Assembly (NCBI GenBank): GCA_003599505.1
Contig: QZKO01000018.1
Location: 1-64,000, forward strand
From: Nitrospiraceae bacterium
Lineage (GTDB): Bacteria; Nitrospirota; Thermodesulfovibrionia; UBA6902
Length of the DNA: 64,000 nt
Direction of reading: 5' to 3'
The position numbers and the translations under genes were made by a program. Of the stretch, positions 8,465 to 17,533 are shown piece by piece; position 1 is the stretch's first letter, and the number at the start of each line of letters is the position of its first letter. The notes under the pieces were generated by a model, which did no database searches, had not been told where the DNA came from, and worked only from the letters and a program-made list of their open reading frames with translations.

Positions 8465-9277
8465 TCACTTATCTATGATCTGCCTGAACACGCTTTTTAC
8501 CTCTTTCAGCATCTCTCCGTAAATGACCGGAGTGGCGGTGACCACGTTGCCTGTCAGGAGGTAATCGCCTCCTCCGGCAAAATCCGTTATTATTCCACCG
8601 GCTTCCCTGATAAGAAGGCTTCCGGCCGCTATATCCCAGGGACCGAGGGCGATCTCAAAAAAGCCGTCGCATCTCCCACACGCGACATGGGCGAGGTCAA
8701 GAGCGGCGGACCCCGCGCGTCTTATATCGCTTACCCTGTTGAAAATATTTTTGAACACTTTCAGGTACGGGTCGATCAGTTTTCTTCTCCGGAAGGGAAA
8801 GCCGGTGGCGATAAGGCTGTTTGCCATATCGCTTACCGCTGAAACCGTTATTTTCTTCCCGTTCAGGAACGCCCCTTTCCCTTTTTCGGCTGTAAAGACC
8901 TCGTCTCTCAACGGGTCAAAAACAATCCCCGTGATTATTTCTTCATTAAATTGGAGAGCTATTGAGAGAGAGAAAACGGGATAGCCGTGAATATAATTCG
9001 TGGTGCCGTCAAGAGGGTCGATGATCCAGCGGTATGATCCTGCCGGGGTTTCTTTCAGAGATTCTTCCGCCAGGAAACGATGATGGGGGAATTTCTCCCT
9101 GATGATTTTAATGATGATCTGCTCGGATTCCCTGTCGATATGAGTTACAAAGTCCGACGCCTCTTTGATATCTATTTCATCTTTTGATATCGTGCCCAGG
9201 TTACGCCTGATAAAATCTCCCGCGAGCATTGCCGCGCGGAAGGCCGCGCCTAAAAATTCGCTCTTCTCATGGTTCAT
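8465..9277 (-). CDS. inositol-1-monophosphatase family protein (SuhB-like)
   Basis: A 270-residue Mg-dependent sugar-phosphate phosphatase. The metal motifs are complete: FLAEES (about residue 67), DPLDGTTNYIHG (about 87) and WDIAAGSLLIREAGG (about 218). The substrate could be inositol phosphate, PAP or FBP. The gene starts 11 bases inside the upstream methyltransferase gene with a GGGGGGAAAACC ribosome site. It is last in a run with DUF362 and the sugar kinase/uridylyltransferase, which suggests sugar or cyclitol phosphate metabolism (inference). Confidence 0.9.
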   Translation of the reverse strand: MNHEKSEFLGAAFRAAMLAGDFIRRNLGTISKDEIDIKEASDFVTHIDRESEQIIIKIIREKFPHHRFLAEESLKETPAGSYRWIIDPLDGTTNYIHGYPVFSLSIALQFNEEIITGIVFDPLRDEVFTAEKGKGAFLNGKKITVSAVSDMANSLIATGFPFRRRKLIDPYLKVFKNIFNRVSDIRRAGSAALDLAHVACGRCDGFFEIALGPWDIAAGSLLIREAGGIITDFAGGGDYLLTGNVVTATPVIYGEMLKEVKSVFRQIIDK

Positions 9278-9935
9278 GGTTTTCCCCCCAAATCAGAACA
9301 TGACGGTCGCTGACAATTTCTATATTCAGATAATCGAGATTTGACCTCACAAGCTGCTGTCGGATCTCCTCAACACTGTATGCGGCCAAAAGAGAATTGA
9401 AAAAATCTTTCCGTAATACGGGAGAAGCATCAGCAGCATAACGATCTAACAAGCCCTCCGCTGATTTTACAGTATCAGGACGAAATAAGTCCATAACAAA
9501 AACAGGGGCATAAGTCTTGGCGCAATGTCTTATTGTTTGCCACATTATGAAAGGATCAGCGAGGTGATGAAGCAGGCTGTTGGAAATAACGGCATCGTAT
9601 TTGTTCTGCAGCAGCGCGGTGTCAGGGACCCTGCATTTAAGGAGTCTTACCCGGTGCGCAAACCCCTTTTTGCCGACTTCGCTTGTACCGATGTCGAGCA
9701 TTGCCTGCGCGCCGTCAACTCCGGTTATATTAACTCCTGGAAACGCGCCGGCAAACCTGATAATAACATCAGCGGCGCCGCACCCGAGGTCCAGGACCTC
9801 ACCTTTAGAAAAACCGGGGAAACGCATCCTGAAATGCCGCACAAACGCCTCGTGCGGTTCAGCGAAATCGGCAGCGGCATAAGCCTCAGCCTGTTCAGCA
9901 TCGTCCATTAAATCCGGTTCGGGAATACGTTCCAT
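9267..9935 (-). CDS. class I SAM-dependent methyltransferase
   Basis: A 222-residue Rossmann methyltransferase. Motif I is VLDLGCGAADV (about residue 48), followed by ITGVDGAQAML, and motif IV is YDAVISNSLLHHLADP. The substrate is unknown. I place the start at 9935 because GGAGATAAGGGC precedes that ATG; an in-frame ATG 30 bases earlier lies inside the end of the DUF362 gene. It overlaps the IMPase gene by 11 bases, so the two are probably coupled. Confidence 0.85.
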   Translation of the reverse strand: MERIPEPDLMDDAEQAEAYAAADFAEPHEAFVRHFRMRFPGFSKGEVLDLGCGAADVIIRFAGAFPGVNITGVDGAQAMLDIGTSEVGKKGFAHRVRLLKCRVPDTALLQNKYDAVISNSLLHHLADPFIMWQTIRHCAKTYAPVFVMDLFRPDTVKSAEGLLDRYAADASPVLRKDFFNSLLAAYSVEEIRQQLVRSNLDYLNIEIVSDRHVLIWGENHEP

Positions 9936-9939
9936 GCCC

Positions 9940-10971
9940 TTATCTCCACTGACTCTGTATATCATACGTCCCGTGGCGTTTGAAGACTTTTTTAATCTTA
10001 TTCAGATCATCGCCCACAAGTCCGTCGAGTGAATAATCTCCCATCATTTCTTTGTTCTGAAGATAATAAAGATATCCGATTTCTTCAGGTTCAAAGCCGA
10101 TGGCCCTCGCCGCGAGACCGTCAGCTTTCAGGGGGTCTGTCGAGGCTATTGCTATTCTCATATCAACAGGCGTGCCGTCGACCGGACCGTTGTTTTCCAT
10201 ACATATGAAACCGTCAAGGACCAGCAGGTCGGGCCACGTCCTCTTTGCGAATTCCACAATGTTGTGGTGGATCATCTTCACGCTTTTACGGTAAGCGGGA
10301 TACCGGCGGAATAAAAAATTTATGAGCCAGGGAGGAAGCTTCCTCCTCGCCTTTGATACGGTCCCCGGAGGCAGCCTGTCAAGAAGGGTCTTCGGGGCGT
10401 CTACCTCGATGCCGCCCTTCATGCCGTGTATCATCGCCATGTCCTGTCTCATGACGAGACCCGCCATATTTTTAATGCCGAAGGTCGCGATGGCAAAATT
10501 GTGTGTCTTGGGAATGGCCAGGGATATTTTATAATCGAAATCCTTCACCCGGCCTGTTACTCTCAGATGGGTGTCGCCTACCACTGAATAGATCGGGCTG
10601 TGGATATATTGTTTATCATTGTCAAAATCTGTAAGCGCGACGTTTTTGTATTTCTTCTCCAAGCGGCAGTAATCATAATCCTCAAACACCTTCATTGTAG
10701 GCAGTCCCCGGTAAAAAGCCGATGCCGAGCTTTCTCCGACAGTTATCGGCGTGTCAGGAACGACTGCCCTGATAAATTCGATGACTGTCTCTATCGCTTC
10801 GACGTGTGTATTGGCAAAATCAGGTTTAAGTGCCACGAGATTGGGCTTGATCAGGATGTTTTTTGCTCTCCTGACCGGCTCAAGGTCTTCGCGAATCAGT
10901 TCGAGGCATTTTCTGATGTTCTCTTTTCTGTTATCGCCGCGAACCAGGGAAACTTTTTTATTATGGATCAT
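9940..10971 (-). CDS. DUF362 domain protein
   Basis: A 343-residue protein of the DUF362 family. It opens with a short strand (KVSLVRGDNRKENI) and contains ILIKPNLVALKPDFANTHVEAIETVI and a GESSASAF segment, plus IPKTHNFAIATFGIKNMAG (about residues 154-172). No 2[4Fe-4S] ferredoxin domain is attached, although one often is in other members. The function is unproven. It lies 12 bases downstream of the 1092-residue fusion gene and just before the methyltransferase gene, in one apparent operon. Confidence 0.85.
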   Translation of the reverse strand: MIHNKKVSLVRGDNRKENIRKCLELIREDLEPVRRAKNILIKPNLVALKPDFANTHVEAIETVIEFIRAVVPDTPITVGESSASAFYRGLPTMKVFEDYDYCRLEKKYKNVALTDFDNDKQYIHSPIYSVVGDTHLRVTGRVKDFDYKISLAIPKTHNFAIATFGIKNMAGLVMRQDMAMIHGMKGGIEVDAPKTLLDRLPPGTVSKARRKLPPWLINFLFRRYPAYRKSVKMIHHNIVEFAKRTWPDLLVLDGFICMENNGPVDGTPVDMRIAIASTDPLKADGLAARAIGFEPEEIGYLYYLQNKEMMGDYSLDGLVGDDLNKIKKVFKRHGTYDIQSQWR

Positions 10972-10983
10972 AATATCCTCCGG

Positions 10984-13900
10984 TTAACCGTCTTTGTTAA
11001 TCTGTGGCAAAAAACTGCATTTGTCCTTCACATACTCATATGACCCGTCGTTCAGCCACTTATCAAGCAGGGAAGGTTCTTTTAACTGCTGCCCTCGGTA
11101 TCTTGAAACCACGGTATAATTTACTTTCAAATCTTTTAACCCTGTCATGTCGCCCCATAATTTTTCGAACTGGGCTACAGGATAAACATCCTCATGGCCG
11201 CTTCCACGGACATGTTTCACTTCCTTGATTGTCACATAGACAGGCATCATTTTTTCAAGCCTGAGCACTGAATCGAGTATTATATCCTGGTTCTGTTTCC
11301 TGTTCTCTTCTTCAACAAGAACCCCTCTGTCCAGACCGAAATACCCGAGAAGGGAATCGATTGTGATCCAGTTAGTATTGGTGTTGTAAAGAGTCAATAT
11401 ATATTCGTCCTCTTCACGGGGGAGGGCCATGCCTTCAATAAGGCGGGTACGGCCGTTTATTTTTGCCAGCCCGCCGCCTGAATCTTCTATGCGCCTCGGC
11501 GTTACTTCAAAGGTCAAACAGGACTGTTTCCGAATATGCCGGCCCAGTATCACAGGGTCGATATACGCGCCCATTGTATCAATATTGTGGCAGAGCAGAT
11601 ATTTTAAACCCGGATTGTCTTTTATCATCCGCGACAGGACGCCGTTTTTTATCATATTCGGGATTTCGTGCCAATGTCCGGGGGGATTGAATCCGGGGAT
11701 GGACCCGTTTTCGCGGTAGTCTTCGCCTTCGCCTTTTGATTTGGCCCATTCAACAAGCGCTCTGTGCGCATCGTCCCGGACTTTCTGAACATTGTCCTCG
11801 AGTTTCTGACGCAGTTGCTCCTCCCGGTAAAAGCGGAGGTCCCTTTCCATTGGATAAACCCTTCGGGCTATTGATTTACCCGGGGAAAGATATATCCCGC
11901 CTTCGTAATTGAAGCTGTTGGATTTCTCGAGGAATCCCGCAACGGCATCATGTGTCAGGTAGCTTGTTGTGAAGACGTGTTGTATGCCGCGGCCGGACAG
12001 TTGCCCTGACTTTCTGCTTTTGGCAAGATGGACTTCAATGAACGTCCTGTATTTGCCGCCCATCTTAATGAAGGGGTTAATCGCTTTTACAACGGCAGCC
12101 CCGCGCGTCCATCTGCTGCCCATACCGCCCGCGAAAGTGACAACGGCGATCTCGTTGTTCCGGAGGGCGGACATGCCTGTTTCATAATAAATTCCGGATT
12201 CCGGATCTCGGATTTCGGATTTGAAATCCTCCTCCTCAAAATGGAAAATCTCATCATATGAAACATCCTCAATCTTTGTTGATAAAGGCAACCGGTTTTT
12301 AGCAAGGCCGATATCGCCTTTCTTCAGTAAAGACCTCATATGTTCATGAGATCTTGAATCGAATCCGTATTGTTTTTTGATTTCGTCTTCTGTTAATGGG
12401 ACAGAGAGTCGACCGTCTTTTTTTGGTAGGGGCAATTCATGAATTGCCCCTACATTGTCCTGATCCATCTCCGGCATCCTTGCGCCTTTCCCCTTCAGCA
12501 TCTTCGCGACAATGCCTTTATGGTTTATTTCAAAATCATACACAACCGGGTCTATTATGAAGGGCAGGGACGCGATGTATTTTTGTTTCAGTTCAAGCAT
12601 GATGCCGGAGACCCTGTCTTTAAAAACTTCCCTGATCTCCGGGGTCACGATAAAAGCCATTCCGCCCCCGGACATTCCTCCCAGCATGAGAAAGCCCATG
12701 TAATCTTCCCTGAACTCTTCTTTTACCTTTTCAATCAGATCTTCCGTGAAGGCGTTGTTTACCCATGGGATTACGTTCTGTATCGGGTCTTCCCAATCTT
12801 CTGTCGTAAGGCGGCCGAGCTCTTTCATGCTCCCTGTTTTCAATGCTTCAACGATCCTGTCGAACAACTGAATCCCTTTCAGACGGGCTTTCCATTCCTT
12901 ATCGTATTTCAGGAGATATTTTTCCGTCACCATCTCAAGAACAGGCCCGACGTCCTGGGAAATTCCGCCGTGCACAAGCACCATTGAGCCGAGGATTCTC
13001 CTCTCGACTTCTTCCGGGACCTCATCTTTCGTAAACACGTTGTGCTCGGGGAGCAGACACCCCCTGCTGACGCCGAATTCAGGGTCGCTTTCACGGGCCG
13101 GCTTTCCGGCAATCACTTTTATACCGGGCCATAGTCCCCCGGAGTCCTGCCAGCCTCCGCCCGACCCCCCGAGCCATTCGCCCAATATAGCTCGTGACGC
13201 CACAGTCCGTCTTTCTTCTCCGGTTAACGGGCCGGTCTGGTTTTTTATCTGACCGCTGAATCTCATCAGGCGGGTTATGACTGTTGACAGGAGGGTAGTG
13301 CTGACGGCGAGTCTCGATCCTTTTGGGATGTTATTTACTTTTGTCACTATCCCGATACCGCCTGGTTTACCTGATAACTTACGCAGCAGATCACGCAGAG
13401 AGAGGTCCCTGTTCTCAAAGCAGGGCGGGACAAGGCCCGAAGCCACAACCCCTGCTTTCAGCAACGAGAGATAATCATTACCGAAATTGAAAAGCTCCTT
13501 CAATGAGGAAATCTTCTTTGAGGTCTTTAAATCAACAGAGACAAGATGGATTACCGGTTCTTCAATGAAACGGCAATAGCATTCACACGGCGGTAATAAC
13601 GGTTTATCGCTGCCGTGAATTCCCAGATTTACCGAAAGGTTCACAACCCGCGCACCTTCCGGAAAATCCATTCCGAGAAAGAAGATGTCAGACCATCCGC
13701 TGTGAGAGGGGTCCAGCCTGACAGGCGACGCATCCATTCCAACCGGATACAGCCCTGTTTCAGGGTCCGGCGTGGTCAGCTCTTTACTGAAGGAATAAGG
13801 GTAATCTTCAATACCGTTGATATTAAAGAGAAGATGATTTTCCCTGCACTGACTGATGGAGAGCTTGACCTGGTCCAGAAGATAGTTGAAAGACAGGTTG

Positions 13901-14262
13901 TGATATGATTCCGCGACAGCGCTGAATACAGCCTGATTGGCATTATTTCTTATCGCTGAAAGATACACTTTTATTGATCCCTCAAAATCTCTTTCATACG
14001 CGGCCTTTACACCCTTGAAAGGGATTTCTCCATGTTGAAGTATATCCTTGGATAACTGGAGGTAATGTCCATAAATTACAGAAAGAAATAAAGAAGCTCT
14101 TACTTTATGATACAGGTTTTTGGAGGATTGCCTGAATTCTTCCAGCTCATGCGCTGCCGTAAGCAGTTCAGCGCTTTTTTTGTTCTGAAGAAGAACGTTT
14201 ATGGAACGGTTACGGATGGATTCATCATCACTGATTATCGTCTCGACAAGTTGATTGGACAT
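10984..14262 (-). CDS. fused GHMP-type sugar kinase / UTP-sugar uridylyltransferase
   Basis: A 1092-residue protein. Residues 1-190 are helical with no recognised motif. About 190-590 resemble the fucokinase/FKP branch of GHMP kinases: PPCECYCRF, IPKGSRLAVSTTLL (motif 2), GGSGGGWQDSGGL and GGMSGGGMAF (motif 3). About 690-1090 are UDPGP-like: VTFAGGMGSRWTRG followed by AVVKAINPF, then a sugar-binding CHNIDTMGAYIDP. The likely job is sugar phosphorylation followed by UTP activation. Motif 2 lacks the usual GLGTSS glycines, so kinase activity is uncertain. Two repeat-derived inserts lie between the modules (about residues 602-613 and 675-687). Bacteroides FKP has the reverse domain order. Confidence 0.78.
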   Translation of the reverse strand: MSNQLVETIISDDESIRNRSINVLLQNKKSAELLTAAHELEEFRQSSKNLYHKVRASLFLSVIYGHYLQLSKDILQHGEIPFKGVKAAYERDFEGSIKVYLSAIRNNANQAVFSAVAESYHNLSFNYLLDQVKLSISQCRENHLLFNINGIEDYPYSFSKELTTPDPETGLYPVGMDASPVRLDPSHSGWSDIFFLGMDFPEGARVVNLSVNLGIHGSDKPLLPPCECYCRFIEEPVIHLVSVDLKTSKKISSLKELFNFGNDYLSLLKAGVVASGLVPPCFENRDLSLRDLLRKLSGKPGGIGIVTKVNNIPKGSRLAVSTTLLSTVITRLMRFSGQIKNQTGPLTGEERRTVASRAILGEWLGGSGGGWQDSGGLWPGIKVIAGKPARESDPEFGVSRGCLLPEHNVFTKDEVPEEVERRILGSMVLVHGGISQDVGPVLEMVTEKYLLKYDKEWKARLKGIQLFDRIVEALKTGSMKELGRLTTEDWEDPIQNVIPWVNNAFTEDLIEKVKEEFREDYMGFLMLGGMSGGGMAFIVTPEIREVFKDRVSGIMLELKQKYIASLPFIIDPVVYDFEINHKGIVAKMLKGKGARMPEMDQDNVGAIHELPLPKKDGRLSVPLTEDEIKKQYGFDSRSHEHMRSLLKKGDIGLAKNRLPLSTKIEDVSYDEIFHFEEEDFKSEIRDPESGIYYETGMSALRNNEIAVVTFAGGMGSRWTRGAAVVKAINPFIKMGGKYRTFIEVHLAKSRKSGQLSGRGIQHVFTTSYLTHDAVAGFLEKSNSFNYEGGIYLSPGKSIARRVYPMERDLRFYREEQLRQKLEDNVQKVRDDAHRALVEWAKSKGEGEDYRENGSIPGFNPPGHWHEIPNMIKNGVLSRMIKDNPGLKYLLCHNIDTMGAYIDPVILGRHIRKQSCLTFEVTPRRIEDSGGGLAKINGRTRLIEGMALPREEDEYILTLYNTNTNWITIDSLLGYFGLDRGVLVEEENRKQNQDIILDSVLRLEKMMPVYVTIKEVKHVRGSGHEDVYPVAQFEKLWGDMTGLKDLKVNYTVVSRYRGQQLKEPSLLDKWLNDGSYEYVKDKCSFLPQINKDG
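12426..12453. repeat. perfect 28-bp palindrome inside the fusion gene
   Basis: The half-site GTAGGGGCAATTCA is followed by its exact complement. It is translated in frame as part of NVGAIHELPLP. It is related to the palindromes at 23016-23044 and 55518-55546, which share the outer GTAGGGGC...GCCCCTAC arms but have different centres. Confidence 0.85.
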
Positions 14263-14338
14263 GGTTGAGATTTATTATTTTAACATATAAAATTGCTTTG
14301 TTAGTCGGAAAACAAACACAGAGACAAGGAGCAAGACT

Positions 14339-14485
14339 TAAAAATCCGAAATCCTAATATCGAAATACGAAACAAATACAAAACTCGAATGCTCAAATGA
14401 TCAAAACTTTGCCTGTTTGGAACATTTGAGTTTCGGTCATTCGATATTGTTTCGGATTTTGTATTTCGTGCTTCGAATTTAAGAT
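14339..14485. repeat. AT-rich dispersed repeat with inverted arms before dtd
   Basis: The stretch is built from variants of ATCCGAAATC/CGAAATACGAAAC on one side and TCGGATTTTGTATTTCG on the other, able to fold into a long imperfect hairpin. The same unit (CGGATCTCGGATTTCGG) occurs inside the fusion gene near 12196-12221. It ends 8 bases before the dtd start codon. Confidence 0.6.
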
Positions 14486-14493
14486 TTAAAACT

Positions 14494-14937
14494 ATGAGAA
14501 TTCTTATCCAGAGAGTAAAAAGCGCAAGAGTCGTTGTGGCAGGGAATACAGTCTCTGTAATAGGGAAGGGGCTTCTGTTGTTTGCGGGCATCGGCAAAGA
14601 AGATAAAATGGAAGACATCCGGCGGCTTGCCGGAAAAGTAATAAACCTGCGCATCTTTGAAGACGATCAGGGAAAAATGAACCTTAACATAAGGCAGGCC
14701 GGAGGAAGCATTTTAAGCGTATCGCAATTTACGCTTTATGCAGATACCGGCAAGGGGAACCGTCCGGGATTTGACCAATCAGCTGATCCCGACATCGCAA
14801 AGGACTACTGGCAAAGATTCAACAACCTCCTGAAAGATGAAGGCATCGAAGTCCGGGAAGGGATATTTGCCGCGCATATGGAAGTCGGGCTTGTCAACGA
14901 CGGGCCTGTGACGATATGGCTGGACTCAAGAAAATAA
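14494..14937 (+). CDS. dtd: D-aminoacyl-tRNA deacylase
   Basis: A 147-residue proofreading enzyme that removes D-amino acids from tRNA. Full length for the family, with SQFTLYAD (about residue 77), the GNRPGFD segment and the C-terminal NDGPVTIWLDS carrying the GP cis-dipeptide. No ribosome site is visible before the ATG. An AT-rich repeat ends just upstream and may supply the promoter (TAAGAT about 7 bases before the ATG). The HDOD gene follows after 26 bases. Confidence 0.95.
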   Translation: MRILIQRVKSARVVVAGNTVSVIGKGLLLFAGIGKEDKMEDIRRLAGKVINLRIFEDDQGKMNLNIRQAGGSILSVSQFTLYADTGKGNRPGFDQSADPDIAKDYWQRFNNLLKDEGIEVREGIFAAHMEVGLVNDGPVTIWLDSRK

Positions 14938-14963
14938 CAAGTTGAGCCGAATAATATCTTGTA

Positions 14964-15818
14964 ATGACCTGCGCGAATATGAATGAATCCCTCATATCCT
15001 TTGTAAAGGGCATTAAAAATCTTCCGACTATCCCTCTTATCGCCCAGAAAATACTCGGACTTCTCGGAGACAATCAGCTTTCTGTCGATAAGATAGAAGG
15101 GATTATCGAGAAAGATCCGGCAATATCCGCAAAGATACTGAGCGTGGCAAATTCCGCTTTTTTCGGATTTCAGGTGAGCTCTGATCTTCTCAGGAACGCG
15201 ATAATGAGGATAGGCTTCGATAATGTCAAAAATATAGCCATAGGGATATCATTAATGACAATACTTGATGACGGGAAACGCGGGAAGGCGTTCGATTACC
15301 GGAGGGTTTTCAATCACTCCATCGCGGTCGGATTTACTTCAAGGCTTATTTCAAAAAAAATGAAGCTGGACAACGCGGATGACGCCCTCATGAACGGAAT
15401 GCTTCACGACCTCGGTTATCTTGTGCTGAGTGGATATTCCCAGGAAGCTTACCGGGAAGTGTTATATACCTTTGAAGAAGGGACGCCCCTGCTTGATGCG
15501 GAGAAGGAAGTCCTGCATTTCACCCACTCTGAAGTGGGTTCCTGGCTGGCCGAAGAATGGAAATTGCCGGAAATTATCATGGACATAAATATGTTTCACC
15601 ATGCCCCGTCTCTTGCGCAGCGGAATTCCAGACAGGTTGCCGCGATACATATTGCCGACTACCTGACTTCCAGGAATATCATGGGTCCGACTGAAAAAGA
15701 CCCTAAATATCCCCTCGATTTATCATCCCTCGAGATACTCGGCATATCGGAAAAGGACCTCAAAGACATGGAAGAATCCATTGGGGGCGTGCCTTTCGAC
15801 GACGGGATATTCAAGTAG
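14964..15818 (+). CDS. HDOD domain signalling protein
   Basis: A 284-residue protein with one HDOD domain (about residues 10-215). It shows IEKDPAISAKILSVANSAFFGF and the degenerate HD-like GMLHDLGYLVLS, and no EAL or GGDEF partner domain. Such proteins act as non-catalytic signalling scaffolds, sometimes in motility or cyclic-di-GMP circuits. An alternative start at 14979 gives a product 5 residues shorter; neither has a clear ribosome site. Confidence 0.85.
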   Translation: MTCANMNESLISFVKGIKNLPTIPLIAQKILGLLGDNQLSVDKIEGIIEKDPAISAKILSVANSAFFGFQVSSDLLRNAIMRIGFDNVKNIAIGISLMTILDDGKRGKAFDYRRVFNHSIAVGFTSRLISKKMKLDNADDALMNGMLHDLGYLVLSGYSQEAYREVLYTFEEGTPLLDAEKEVLHFTHSEVGSWLAEEWKLPEIIMDINMFHHAPSLAQRNSRQVAAIHIADYLTSRNIMGPTEKDPKYPLDLSSLEILGISEKDLKDMEESIGGVPFDDGIFK

Positions 15819-15988
15819 CCGTTAAGCTTTCTGTTACGCGGGCTTCCTTGACAAACAACCGCTTTCCGGGTAAAACTACAGGAGTTGCCGCCAACATGCG
15901 CGAATAAAATAAAATTAGTTTGGACGCGGACCAACTTTTATTCGTGATAATCAGTGAAAATTCGTGGCTAAGCAAAAGGAGAATTCCA

Positions 15989-16234
15989 GTGGGTTTTGAT
16001 TCCGAGAAAGTAGCGCTAATCGCGCAGAAAATCAGTTTTGCCTTCGAAGACCACTATCCTGACGAAACAAAGCGGAAATTGTTTCTTGCCCTGTTCGACA
16101 GATACCTGTCGCCGGTAGACCCGACAGGGTCCATGGAAACATATGACGTGATTATCCAGTTGGGAAGAAAAGAGCCGGAAGAACTTGAGCGAATGCTCAA
16201 AGAGATGAGAGATAATTCATTGATTTCAGAATAA
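15989..16234 (+). CDS. small acidic protein, function unknown
   Basis: An 81-residue helical product (VGFDSEKVALIAQKIS...). I chose the GTG at 15989 because AAAAGGAG lies 7 bases before it. The longer in-frame extension to 15920 reads through a dispersed repeat (attcgtgataat...attcgtggct) and is unlikely to be translated. No motif is recognised. It is isolated between the HDOD gene and the convergent phosphatase gene. Confidence 0.5.
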   Translation: MGFDSEKVALIAQKISFAFEDHYPDETKRKLFLALFDRYLSPVDPTGSMETYDVIIQLGRKEPEELERMLKEMRDNSLISE

Positions 16235-16279
16235 TTTTCGGCCACGGATTTACACGGATAAACACGGATAGATTTTTAC

Positions 16280-17035
16280 TTAGCTGTTTTTATTTAAATA
16301 GATCGGCTCATACCCCGGTGTTGCGGTGTCAATCCTGAGAATAAACGGTTTCCTTAATCCGCCATAGGTAGTGCACGAATTGACGGTAACGATCTTTCCC
16401 TCGTGTTCAACGTATGGACCAAACGCGGCCTTGTAAGGTTCATGACTCCTCACAATCATTTTCAGTCCAAGCAAAGAAAGCGTTTTTTGTGTTATATCTT
16501 CTCCGAACAATAAACCGCTGCCTCTCGGGTTTTTATGTTCCCCCTTCATATGGAACGGATCACTCCACAGAAGATTTTTTTCATTTTCAGGGTTTGATAA
16601 ATCACGCGCTGAATGTATGTTTGACGATATCCCGGCATGAATAAACAGGACCTTGCCGATAATTGCCGCGATGTACAGTTTAGACAGGAAACCGAGCATC
16701 ACATCCTGATAAAATTTCGCCCAGGAGTCAACCTTTCTGTCCGCTTCATTAATCAGGTCGCACGGATAAAAAGCCGGCCTGCCGTCCCTGTAAATTTCAT
16801 GATTGCCTTTCAGTGCGACGATGTCGTCTCTTGTGTCCAAAAGCCTGCTGAGCTCCGTTATGATCTCGACGCCGTAAAGACCCCTGTCGGCATAATCTCC
16901 GAGGAAAACCAGAAGAGCGTCTTTTCTGTTTTTTTCGTAGATGTTCAGTATTGTCTCGTAACTTTGATAATCTCCATGCAGGTCCCCGGCGGCATAGACA
17001 ACTGCGGTATTCCCGGTGAAAACTTTATTTACCAT
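16280..17035 (-). CDS. PPP-family metallophosphoesterase (serine/threonine phosphatase type)
   Basis: A 251-residue protein with the PPP signature set: GDLHGDY (about residue 18), LGDYADRG (about 45) and LKGNHEIY (about 76), later HAGIS and RSHEPYKAAFG. These bind two metals and catalyse phosphoester hydrolysis. Targets may be phosphoproteins or nucleotides such as Ap4A; the sequence does not decide. The gene stands alone. Confidence 0.88.
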   Translation of the reverse strand: MVNKVFTGNTAVVYAAGDLHGDYQSYETILNIYEKNRKDALLVFLGDYADRGLYGVEIITELSRLLDTRDDIVALKGNHEIYRDGRPAFYPCDLINEADRKVDSWAKFYQDVMLGFLSKLYIAAIIGKVLFIHAGISSNIHSARDLSNPENEKNLLWSDPFHMKGEHKNPRGSGLLFGEDITQKTLSLLGLKMIVRSHEPYKAAFGPYVEHEGKIVTVNSCTTYGGLRKPFILRIDTATPGYEPIYLNKNS

Positions 17036-17214
17036 ACAATAGAACCGTTCAAGCGGAGCAAACTGCTTAAACGCCTCCTGAATAAATCATAGCACAGAAA
17101 AATACAGGGCTGAATACCAGTCTACACCTTTAGATTGTACTCTAAGCCTCTCAAAATTCATGACACTGCGTCTTTCTGTCATTTATTAAAAGCTTCAAAT
17201 ATATAGATTGCAAG

Positions 17215-17223
17215 TGCTATAAT
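17215..17223 (+). promoter_or_regulatory. extended -10 box of the DUF4258/DUF2283 operon
   Basis: TGCTATAAT ends 7 bases before the ATG at 17231. There is no ribosome site, so a leaderless transcript is likely. Confidence 0.5.
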
Positions 17224-17230
17224 TCTTCCC

Positions 17231-17533
17231 ATGAATAAGGTTATAAAGATCAAAGAGTCTGATATTCATTCACATATAAAAGCGAGGATGAAACAGCGGG
17301 GAATTTCTATGGAAGAAATACAGGCTGTTTTGACTAAAGGCTGGAATGCCGATGATGCTGTCGGAGGAACAATTGGCAAGGTGTTTGTATTTCCTTATAA
17401 AGCAGAATGGGAAGGGAACTCCTTTGAAGAAAAAGAAGTAACAGTATATTATAAATATAAGGACAAGCAATTTATTTTATTGACGGCAAAGGCAAGATAC
17501 GGGAAAGAGTTTTTACGAAGGGAGGATAAATGA
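17231..17533 (+). CDS. DUF4258 domain protein
   Basis: A 100-residue basic protein. It starts with HIKARMKQRGISMEEIQAVLTKG, typical of the DUF4258 fold, which is related to BECR/RelE-like and HicA-like small toxins, then YKYKDKQFILLTAKARYG. It is followed by a DUF2283 gene through an ATGA overlap, a pairing common in bacterial genomes and resembling toxin-antitoxin layout. The toxin role is inference; no killing activity is established for this pair to my knowledge. Confidence 0.72.
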   Translation: MNKVIKIKESDIHSHIKARMKQRGISMEEIQAVLTKGWNADDAVGGTIGKVFVFPYKAEWEGNSFEEKEVTVYYKYKDKQFILLTAKARYGKEFLRREDK

